From NCBI GenBank assembly GCA_032622095.1, contig CP136066.1, forward strand, positions 173,043,164 to 173,107,163: a stretch of 64,000 nt of DNA, given 5' to 3'. Position 1 is the first letter of the stretch; each line of letters starts with the position of its first letter. Source of the DNA: Siphonodentalium dalli (taxonomy: Eukaryota; Mollusca; Scaphopoda; Gadilida; Siphonodentaliidae). Made by a program: the position numbers and the translations under genes. Shown piece by piece: positions 48,701-60,700 of this stretch. The notes under the pieces are model-generated. The model was not told where the DNA came from. It ran no database searches and saw nothing but the letters and a program-made list of their open reading frames with translations.

Positions 48701-51700
48701 TTAATTGACTGTCCGCTCTTTTCGGGGAGACGGGTACCATGAATTAACTCATTGAAAAACAAAGAATGCGTTGTCTGTCGTTCCTAGGAAGGGGGGATTT
48801 CATCGGGTCAATTAGAATAAAAATTAAATAAATAGGTCAATTAGAATAAAAATTAAATAAATACTAAAAAATTCAAAAAAACATAAATTAAATTTAAAAA
48901 ACATTCAATTAATATTAAAAAATTCAAAAAAAAATAAATTATTAAAAATTTAAAAAAAATATATAAATAAAAACAAAATAATTCAAAAAATGTCATGTTT
49001 CGGACCAACGCCGCCGGTGGTGGGCTAACCTGCTGGTCTATTATATATTTTGGAAGATCTGTCTGTGTGTGTGTGTCTGTCTGTTCGCGATGGACTCGAA
49101 AACGACCAAACCGATTTCGATGAAACTTGGTACGTCGGGATACTTTCGGCCGTGGGTGGCATGGGCCTGTTAATTTCCCCGTGCGACGTGACCTTGACCT
49201 TGAAATCGGGTCAATTCAAGGTCAAATTGCGAATTTTGATGGGATTTCCACGAAATTTGATATGTGGGGTTGCTTTTGTTCACGGGTCGAGTCGTGACCC
49301 CGACCTGACCTTGACCTTCAAAATGATCAATTCAAGGTCAAATCGGGTAAAACCGGATGGATTTCGACGGGTACTTTTGTCGGGTACTTTTGTCCGGGCA
49401 GTGTTTTGGACGGGTCAAATCGTGACCCCACCTGACCTTGACCTTCAAAATGGACAATTCAAGGTCAAATCTGGCAATTCGCCGAAAAGCAGAGGGGAAA
49501 CAGCCCGGACGAAGTCGGGTCCACCAGCTAGTATATATATATATATATATAGCGGAAACATATTGTGTACTACATGCATGCACTGGCCACTATCGGGTTT
49601 CAAACTTGATGCAAAACTTTGATGACATGGATTGGTTATATAATAAAACACTTATTGCATTGTTTCGATGTTGACATGAGGATCTATCAACCCTTGGAAG
49701 CTGATATACATGTACACCTTGGCCTCAGTGAATATTAACTTCCTCAGGTTGGTAATGGCTTGGAAAAGAAACAATTGGTGCTCGAAAATTATGTGAGCCT
49801 TTAACACCCTTTGTTTATATTTAGTATTGTTATTTATTATTCCTTGCAAATGAAGTTTCGCAGAGAATATAGAAATGCATTCCATTATATCCGTAATATC
49901 ATTTGGAGCATAATTGGTCTGATTTGAGTTGTCTTTGTATGCTTATGAACCATCATGGGGGAAACGATATCCACATGAAAAGAGTTTTGTCCATTCTATT
50001 GTTGCTGAGATATGGCCCTTAGAGTGAACTACAATAATGCCCTAAATAATCGTCTCCTTAACCACAGCACTGATAGCTTTCCGATGAATGGCAACAAGCC
50101 ATGTTTCCGACTAAATCCTGAAAAGTTACCCATAATTCTGCTGTGGTTAATTAAGGAGTCAATTATTTAGGGCATTACTGTACATATGTGACAACTTTGG
50201 ATCTCTTATTGATGGTGCAGCATTAAAGATACTGTGCCAGTGCATTCTCTTATATATGTGAGTCTGCCATATAAGAGAATGCACTGGTTTACATGTTCAA
50301 GGTAAATATTGTTAGGCCAATGTATTCTATTATATATGGGAGACTCGCATATATAAGAGAATGCATTGGCACATGGTTTTCGCAAAATTTTAGGAAGCTC
50401 AATTCATGGAAGGATTAAGAGCTAAGACATCTTAGACACCTCAGAAAATTAATTAAACCTTGGCAAAAGTCCACCTTTTCATGGGGATGCTCTGTGGTGC
50501 ACTCGTTTAGATGGACTTCGCAATCAAAAAGAACACTGTAACCATCTGTTTGTTTTAGTTAGTCGTTGCTGTTACCAAGGAGCAAGTACCCAGACTGATG
50601 AACCTGTGGGACAGGGGACAACAAAATGGAGCTAGAGATCTCAAGATCGTAGAGGGCAAAGAAATTAAAGAAATAGAACCAAACTGCCAGGTACAGTAAT
50701 CCCCTAAATAATTGACTCCTTAACCACAGCAGAATTATGGGTAACTTTTTAGGATTTAGTCAGAGCTTTCCGATGAATGGCAACAAGCCATATTTCCGAC
50801 TAAATCCTGAAAAGTTACCCATAATTCTGCTGTGATTGAGGGCTGAATGGATTCAATGGAGTTTAGTTTATGATGCCACAATCCAATATTATTTTGCTAT
50901 TATTGTATCTTTTATAATATCCTGTATTTATTTTTTTTTGAGTGAATTGATGGTACTGTCATGCTATGATCAGTTACATGTAAGTAAGAACATGCTCAAA
51001 ACATACTTCACTGAAATGTAATTTCCGTAACAAATAAGTCTAATATATCTATATTTTATTATTTTTCTCTTTCGAGTGGTATATAATTTATTATATATTG
51101 TAATTTATTATATGCTTTCCCATTAAGTAGTGGGATATTGCTGCAATGGAAATATCATATTTAGTTTCTAGACCTTACTTCCGATAAAATCACCGAATAA
51201 TAGTGAATATCAATGCACGACGGAACTACCTGTATAAAAATGACTTGTTTAAACTGAAATAATGTTATTATTTCGTGATTAGAATGTCATCTTATTGTTA
51301 TTTGGGATATTAAATTGGTATACGTCCATAATTATTTGTCACTTTTAGTGATAATTTGTGGGAACTATTTTCTTTAGCGGACGACCAATTGCTCGCCATT
51401 TGAAAGTGGTTCATTGGCTATCAGCTGGAAAACAGCAACAATTTCCAACTGAAATATTGTATACGCTTTGTGAGAAATTATTTGGCATTAATTAAGGAAT
51501 ATTAATTCATTATAAATAATTATCGACATTGTTAAAGCATATAATAAATAGAACTCCTATGGTGTTTTGAGTGAATCCCATATTATTTCATGAGTGACTA
51601 GCGGTCCTCATTGAAAATTTATATTTTCACTGCTAGTCACTCATGAAATAATTATGGTGTTCACTCAAAAACTATAGGTATCCTCTATATATATATTTAA

Positions 51701-54700
51701 ATATATAAGACTCAGGCATAGTATACATTGTTCATTTCTCCATGTGTGACAAAATGCCCACTACTGATGGATGGGTATGTTTTGATCGGATTGGCACATT
51801 GAAATGCTCATCCACTCAAATCAAGTTAAAAAATCAGTCCTGGTTTTTCTCATGATGCGATTTGATTCCTGGACTGCCTCATCTCAGTGATAAAAATTGA
51901 TTGACTATTTATTATTTTATTATCACCACTTGATTATAGACACTGATATATCTGAATGTTATATTGTCATTTTTTCATGTCTTTGCAGGGAATAAAGGCA
52001 TTATACTCTCCACATACTGGAATTTTAGACTGGCGGGAAGTCGCTCTGTCATATGGTAAATACTTCAAAAACAAGGGTGGCGAGATACACACAGGTTTTA
52101 AAGTATCAGATTTCAAGGTCACGCCTGAAAGTCCAAAAGATAGCAAGGATGGCAACCAGTATCCAGTTACAATAATCGGGGATTCTAGCAAGGTGTGTAT
52201 AGACATATTAGTAGACCTGGATATAGTGTGTCAGACATTTGCAGAATGAGGTCCCCAGAGGGTGAATTTAGTGATGCTACCCCACACAGCGGGTTAGCAT
52301 CACCAATTTACCCCATGGGATATCATCACTAAATTCACCCTCTGGGGACCTCATTCTGCAAATGTCTGACACAATATTTCCAGGCTTGATTTTGAACCAA
52401 GATATGCGACATCTCTGTGCTAGAAGTGAGAGGAAAAACTTCTCATATTTTATCCCACAATGCATCACGCATGCTAAAATTTAAGTTACAATATAGAGTT
52501 CTCTCAGTTCATTCCAAGTAAGCGCTAATGTATTACCATGCATATCAAAACACACAGAACTGCTCAGAACAAACCTTGGCACTTTGACAAAAAAATATCA
52601 CGTTTTCATTTTTGACTGGATAACATAACTTTGATATATTTATATTTTGGAGCTACCACTTTAAAATGATTCCTCACAGAATAAGTTGAGGCACTGGCTC
52701 AGTATGATGTGTTCATTGCTTTATATGTGCGTGAACAAATTATAATTTTGTATCGAAATGGCCATGTTACAATCCAAATGGCACATTGAGATGTCCTTCG
52801 ACTCAGTTCAAGCTTGGAAATCGGTTCTGATTTTTACCCATGCGCCAACCTGGTCTAGCCCAGATGTTATCCTCGACCTAACCACCTCTGCTACAGAGAC
52901 ATCCTTAAAAGTAAGCCCTATCGCCAAAAGTTAAGCTTCGTATCAGTCTGAACATGGGTTCCAAGTGTGACTGTAGGATATACCATTATTAGAACAGCAC
53001 AATTCACTTCCTCTGAAATTGCATACTGTAACCATTCGATTACTGGAACTGGTGTATATATATATATATATATTAGTGTTGCAACGATTAGTGGTTTTGA
53101 GGAATCGACTAGTCGCCAGAGGGAATCGACTACTAGTCGACTAGTCGGACCCCTTCCGAAACTTACCGTTTTGTGCTCATATACGTATATAATTTGCCGT
53201 TTGTTTTGAGTACCAGTAACCAACTTTGCATTTTCGAACGCAAAACAAGACGTGATTTAACACTATTTGCCGTGATTATTTGGCTTAATATCACTGAAGG
53301 TTAATAGGTTATTAATTTGTCCCAGGTATATGATGTTTTATGACAATCAAATTACCATCCATTTGATGTATGTATCTAAACGGTGGTGACAAACACCTGA
53401 TCGATCGCGGAAACGCTACGGATTACGGAGTGGAAGCGCGTGCAACAATCAGAAACCGGTGCATTATTCTATATGTTTTGTGTTAAAATGTTCCTTTAAA
53501 ATTGATATGGTATGGTCTACCGGGCCGTACCGATTCTTACATACAATCGAACATTGTTGTTTTCGAACTTGCCCAGTGTGCTTGTTACCGATTGGCTTCA
53601 CAAACGGACAGTCATTTTCCCGCCAAAACGCACGTGTTTCACTGTTTGATTTGATCGCGTACATAATTGTCTCTCGTGCATGGTACATTGTAAATATATA
53701 TACAATATATACAATTTTACTCGCGAGTCCCCGAATACACAATCGATCGTGTCAGTTTAAGAAATAAAACTGCGCAGACCGGCGATGTTAATAGTACATT
53801 TCAATGTGATGTCGTAAGTTCTATATTTAGCCCGATTCCAGGAATTTGCGTCATCCAGATTACGTTTCTGGGAACAGCTTTGTCACCGTCCAATTCCGCG
53901 AAGGATTTAAGTTTGAGGTGCTAAATTACATTGTAATTTTTCACAAACACAGCCCATAAATGACGTGGGATTTCCGAAGTGACTTGCCAGTTTAGTTCGA
54001 AATACGCGACGCTATTCGATGCATAGCATGGCCGACCGCGGGTTGGCTTTATATTTATATCTATATTCTATAATACAATATATCTAGAACGTGCGATCGT
54101 ATAAGCTCACCATGCGTCAGTTGATGCATGTGGTGGTTGTAAAAAATATCACACAATTTTACAAATAAAATTTAAAGGTATACTGACATAGTGCTTCAAT
54201 AATGTCACCTAGCAACTAACTTGATTGAAGTTGAGTCCTGCACATCTGCAAACACGTTGACCAATTATCACTCAGATCAGTATCATCACGCCGAAATAGA
54301 CACGGTTGCGATAGGCGCAGATTCTTTGAAGTTGATTATCAAAGCCGGCCGTCTCAACTTCAAAGAATAAGCCGCCGAGGCACCGACAAATATATTGAGT
54401 TGAGGTCATTGGGTTTCGCGCTCGTGCATGACCACCAAGTGCCGAAAGCAGTTATCGCATCAAAGGGACAACCAAGAAGGCTTTAACAAGATAATTGTGA
54501 TTGTGTATTTCGATAGCCTGATTGTTTTAATTGTCCAGTAATTCGGTAACGGCAGCAACGGCACTGCTTTCGCGATGGCATAATGATGGTGGGTGTGTGT
54601 CGACTAGCCGATTTCGGAATCGACTAATTTAATAATCGCGTCGATTTCGATTAGTCGATTAATCGTTTCAACACTAATATATATTAGAATAGTATTCAGT

Positions 54701-57700
54701 TTTCATTGCTTCATATGTGCGTGAACAAATTGTCATTTCTTATTGAAATGGTCATCGTACGATCAGAGTGGCACTGTGAGATGTCCCTCAACTCAAATCA
54801 AGCTTGAAAATCAGATAATATAATCTAAATGTGTTTAACCCTTTCAGTGCCAAGTCCGATTTTTGTATCAACCCATATTTCCTTGATCATTTTTCAAATT
54901 TATTGATATAATAATGTGATACATTGATGGGAAGAGCTCTTAGAGCTTAGTTAAAAATGTACAAGTGTGATATTGTTTTATTTTAATTTCAGGGACAGAC
55001 AGTTCACTGTAAATATGTTCTGACATGCGGTGGATTGTACTCCGATAGGCTTGCTGAAATATCGGGATGTTCTCCAGAACCAAAAATCGTTCCATTCAGG
55101 GGAGACTACCTGTTGCTCAAACCAGAAAAGACAGACTTAGTCCGAGGGAATATATATCCAGTATGATTGATTTTAAAGATGTACAATCTGATTTGATCCC
55201 CGTATCATCCAGATATAACAACAACGGAATTTTACCAAAAGATGATTTAGTTTTACAAATTAGTTTACAAAAATACCAAGAACACTATTATATTTGCTGA
55301 TAAAGTCCTATAATGATTTTTTATTGGTAGTTTAGACAATGAGCGAGTGGTTTACAGATTCCATATACGGTTATCCCAAGTTCAATTTGGAAATTCCCAA
55401 CATGTGTCATCACACATGTAAACAAACATCTATTTCCGTGTGTAAACACTTGCAGTTTATACAACATGTCTATTTGCATGAATAAAACCGATTACTGATT
55501 CGTAAATGGAAAATAGTAAGTATATGTATGTATCGGTATGCCAACTATTAAAGATACCTTAATTTTTTTGCTGGCGATGCTTTTCATCTTAATTATTCTG
55601 AAAATAATTTCCAATCATTACCATGAACTGTGACCTTTCGCAACCTCTCAAAGTCTCTTGGCGGCGTCCACGCATGTCCTTATATTTCTGGAAGAAATCA
55701 GTGGAATTTTTGACACGATGGCAAATATTCGAGGTGGATAAAATTAACTGATTTAAAATATCAAAATCTGTTTACTCTGAGCTTTGAGGAGTGGGATCCT
55801 CGACTGAAATCAAAAAATTTTGTCTCCGAAGCTGAAGAAATAGTAATATATTAGAGGCATTAAATCGATTATGCATCTTTAAATATTTATGTTGTGGAAC
55901 AAATTTTCACAAAATTCACTGACTTTATTCCCCGGATAGAATGTTCAACATTTTCTTTTGTGCATAGTCTACAATCGCCACTAAAAAGGTAATAATAAAC
56001 TATTATTATCGCAATTTCATCCACATTGGTTGTACAATATGACATCTGTACATTGCATATATTTATATTCTTGGTCCTCTCGCCAGGACAAATTAATTAA
56101 CAGTAACATATTAACCCTTTCATGACGGGGGCTGTGCTAGTGCAGCATTAAAGATCCTGTGCTAGTGCATTCTCTTATATATGTGAGTCTCCAATAGGGA
56201 GCCTCGCATATATAAGTCAATGAACTGGCTCACAAGGTCAAGGTAAATATTGTTAGGCCAATGTATTCTCTTATATATGTGAGGCTCCCTATGGGAGATT
56301 CATATATAAGAGAATGCATTGGCACAGGCTTTTTGCTAAATTTCAGGAAGCTCCTGTCATGTAAGGGTTAAAATGATTCCACTAACGAATGTCACTGCAT
56401 GCAATTTATAGATAAGAATGAAATTGTATGTTGCCAATTTGAATATCAAATTAATTAACCTGAGCAGATTGTTTCACACACTAACAAAAATGGGTTTATT
56501 GTCAAAGTTGAGCTTAGAGCCCGAAGCCGCCATCGTACGCCGCCAGCCATATTGACCACAAGCCGCCACCAGCCATATTATCTCTAACGCCAGCCACGTA
56601 AAAAAATCTCCGCCGCCGGAATTGTAAAATGGCTGAGCCGTGTGCATGGGCTTATATGTCAAGCTCAACTGCACTGTGAATAGCAAAGAACTAAACCGCA
56701 TTGCCTAATATTGGCATACATGCATGGACACGCCATGGTTGTTATATTATCAGAACACCGGCCCCTTAATGTGGAATAGACTATCCCATTGCATGCTTTC
56801 ATACAACTGAATGGGTGCATCCATTCGGTATTTCAAGGGTTAAAGTATAAATTGTTTATATCGACACGACCCAGTCTCAGACATCGCTGGCTTTTGTCAA
56901 TATATGCACATAACCTGTAGAAGAGAATAGAAAATAGTTTGAAATATTATATATCATTACTATCGGATTCATCATGCAATGATGCAAGATGCCAGTGATG
57001 ATAGCAGTCTGAAGTCGACAGAAGTCCCAATGTAACTTATACCGATTAGATGGGAAACTACATTGTATATCCATGAGGGTATTTTTGCCATAGTGGAAAA
57101 GCCCAACATCAAAAGATTAAGTGTGGTTTGGAATTCCACGGGTTCACCACAAACGCTAATACAAACGGGGCCAGTACCGGGGAATAGGAATATTTCGGAA
57201 ACGAAAGTACGCTGATTGATAACGTCTGAGCTGGCTGAGCCGCCATATTTCGTCAGCCACGAAAGTCGGTACTGAGCCGGCTAAGCTAGTTAACCAGCCA
57301 CGAAATCGTTTTGAGCCAGTCGCGAAAACTATTTGTCGTGGCTTCGGGGTCTAGTTGAGCTAGAGTATCATTGACCCTTCCATTTGATCTTAATATCAAC
57401 ATCATATCTGAATTTTAGGTTCCTGATCCTCTGTTTCCTTTTCTTGGTGTCCATTTTACTCCAAGAATCAATGGTGATGTCTGGCTGGGGCCTAATGCAG
57501 TTTTAGCATTTAAGAGAGAAGGTTACAGGCTCACAGATTTCAATGCTAAAGATTTCACAGATGCCATTAGCTTCAGGTTATTAATTAAACCATTTTAGTA
57601 ATGAATCGATTCTCCCATTGAATTCTAAAAGTACAGTAATGCTCTAAGTAAACGACTTCTTAACCACAGCAGAATTATTGATAACTTTTCAGGATTTAGT

Positions 57701-60700
57701 CGGAAATATGGCTTGTTGCCATTCATCGGAAAGCTCTCACTAAGAGCTTTCCGATGAATGGCAACAAGCCATATTTCCGACTAAATCCTGAAAAGTTACC
57801 CATAATTCTGCTGTGGTTAAGAAGTCGATTACTTAGAGCATTACTGTATACATAGCAAAGGTCCATTTTTCATTTGTAAGGATTTTTAGATACTATATTA
57901 TGACTGGCAGACAAAATAAGGTTGTTTGTTGAATGTTATAGCTCAACATTATTACCGGTGCATCATTTCAAATCAAGTAGCGAGTAAACAGGTATAACAA
58001 ATTAAGAAGTTTTGAGCCCGGGTTGAATTGAAAACTGCTCAAGAGTTCCGGTTGTAGGCAACAGTAGCATATTAGTTCAATTGTGCACAGCGGAGAACTG
58101 ATGCTCATTGGGCGAAAATAGAAAGTCCAGGCATATACATGGATACCTGTGAAGAGCATTAAAAGATTGTTTGTTTTCCCTCTCCCGACCAACCCATTTT
58201 TCGCTGCCGACTCAAAATATTATATTCATCAGTGTTTTTCAATTATTTTTTTTACCAGCAGCAAGTTTGGTTAAATTAACATTTTTATTTAACAAAGAGT
58301 TATATCTGAGGACTCTGCATGGAAGTATTCAATGCAAATGCTAAGGACAAGATGGTTGCCTGACTAATAAGGAGAAAGACATTCCAAAATGTAATTGAGT
58401 TTTTATAATATAAAACAGTGAAATCTTTGAATTATTAAGTTTAACATTCTGACATGATCTTTGACAATTAGCAGCCTATTGTTGTAAGAATGCTGGTTTA
58501 TGAATTTTCTTTTGTTTACCTAATTACCTATCAAGTGCCACAAATATCGGTCTGGAGAGGGGAAAAATAAAATCTTATAAGGATGACCCCACTATACAAT
58601 ATACTCAGTCCTTCCCATGAGGAAAACACAGCGAGAGCATTTATTTGCTCCCGTAATTCAGAAGACGGGTGTAATATTGCACTCATACTATAACTGTAAG
58701 TTGGGTTTTTCTCAAACAAAAAGTCATTGTGGAATAGACCTATGTCTAGTTACACTTTAATATGCCATAGTTGAACTATTATAAAGATGGTAAAGGATCT
58801 ATATAAACCTTCAAATAGTTCACTATTGAACCAACAATTACAGTCTCCATTAGTATTTTGAGATGCGGGACGGGTGCGAATTTTAACACCCATGATTTGA
58901 AAATTACGAGTGCGTACGGGTGCGAGAGCAATCACTCCCGTCTCCTGGAAAGGACTGAATATACTACATTTCATATCTATAAGATGAAATTATGAGTCAT
59001 GTTGATGGTTTTGATGGTTGTTTGTTGTAAGGCTGTTAACCCTTCCATGACTGGAGCTTCCTGAAATTTTGCAAAAACCCTGTGCCAATGCAATCTCTTA
59101 TATATGCGAGTCTCCCATAGGGTAGGGAGACTCGCACATATAAGAGAATGCATTGGCCTAAAAATATTGACCTTGACCCTAAGCCAGTGCATTCTCTAAA
59201 ATATACGAGGCTCCCTATGGGAGACTCGTATATATATATAAGAGAATGCACTTACACAGGATCTTTAATGCTGCACCAGCACAGCTCCCATCATGAAAGG
59301 ATTAAGCAATCTTGAATTTACCTGGGTGATTTATTTTTCAGTGGTTTGAGAAAACTTGCATTCAAGCACTTGGCATTTGGTGCAAAGGAAATGTACCAGG
59401 CGTTCAATATCAGTGCTCAGGTGAAAGACTTGCAGAAATTTGTTCCTGCTCTCAAAGTTGAAGATGTCAAAAGGTAAGTAACCGTTGTCTATATATATGG
59501 CTGTAACATGCAGTCTGATTGGTTGCAATTGTGTTTGACTTCACCTGACATCCAATCCAGTTATTGGCTGTTGAAAACTTTTTGAGAATATTTATGTCAA
59601 TGTGAGAGTTATTTGTAAGAAACATCACACTTATTATTGTGGTGACAATATTATTATCTTTAGCAACATATTACGGTAAACAGGCCTCAAAATATGGTGC
59701 CGAATATTTGCAGAATGAGGTCCCCAGAGGGTGAATTTAGTGTCGCTACCTCACACAGCAGGCTAGCATCAACAAATTCATCCTCTGGGGACCTCATTCT
59801 GCATGGCCTCAGCTACTATGGGAGACCAAGACTCAAGATTTAAGTTCCCAGATGGCGATGTGTACCCATTGGACACCTCGATTATGCATTGCGTAGTCTG
59901 TTAAAAAAGAAAACATTATTTCTAAAGAAGTTTCCATAGAAACTAAAAAAAACAACTTTTATAATAAAGATTCTTTCCAGATGAGATTAGGCCTAAGCAG
60001 AATGAGGTCCCCAGAGAATTAATTTAGTGATGTTAGCCCGCTGTACGGGGTAGCACCACTAAATTCACCCTCTGTGGACCTCATTCTGAAAATGTACGGC
60101 ACCATATTTTGAGGCCTGAGGGTAAACAGATATTTGATATCTGGATGTCGATATGTAACCCATAAACAGTTTACAATACAGTGATAGATAGCAATGCGTA
60201 TCTTGGGACAGGGAAAATAAACCATTTTGAATTCTTCAGACCATTGCTATAATTTAGCAGGGACCAGCCAAGAGGGCGACTTGGTTTTATAAATAATATT
60301 TTGTGCTGTATTTATACAGTAATGCCCTAAATAATCTACTCCTTAACCACAGCAGAATTATGGGTAATTTTTCAGGATTTAGTCGGAAATATGGCTTGTT
60401 GCCATTCATCGGAACGCCATATTTCCGACCAAATCCTGAAAAATTACCCATAATTCTGCTGTGGTTAAGGAGTCGATTATTTAGAGCATTACTGTACTTA
60501 TTAGATCATAGATGGGTGATTTTGGGGTATAATTGAACTTCAGCCATTGTTACTACTCCCTGACAACAGTCCACTTCTCCCTAATAGTCAATCAGGGAGA
60601 AGTGACTTCTTCTAATTAGAAACATCTAGGCTAGTCCCTGTGGTATATGAGTGATGTAGATTGGCTTGACTTTGTATGCTACTCAAAAAAGCAATTCTGA

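Larger units (their letters stand above)
45765..50558 (+). other. L2HGDH: L2HGDH intron 3 (4.8 kb), transposon nest
   Basis: The largest intron. It holds a hAT-like MITE (46329-46582), two related fragments (46850-47045, 48262-48480), a 166-bp tandem duplication (47653-47980), A/T low-complexity tracts, an element with nuclear-receptor half-sites (49010-49535), a pogo-like MITE (50030-50182) and a piggyBac-like MITE (50213-50417). The 190-codon frame at 49050-49622 lies entirely in repeat sequence. Confidence 0.85.

Noticed and set aside
49050-49622. 190-codon open reading frame (longest in the window)
   Set aside because: It lies wholly inside a tandem-unit repeat with TCAAGGTCA motifs, runs into a TA microsatellite and shows no domain.
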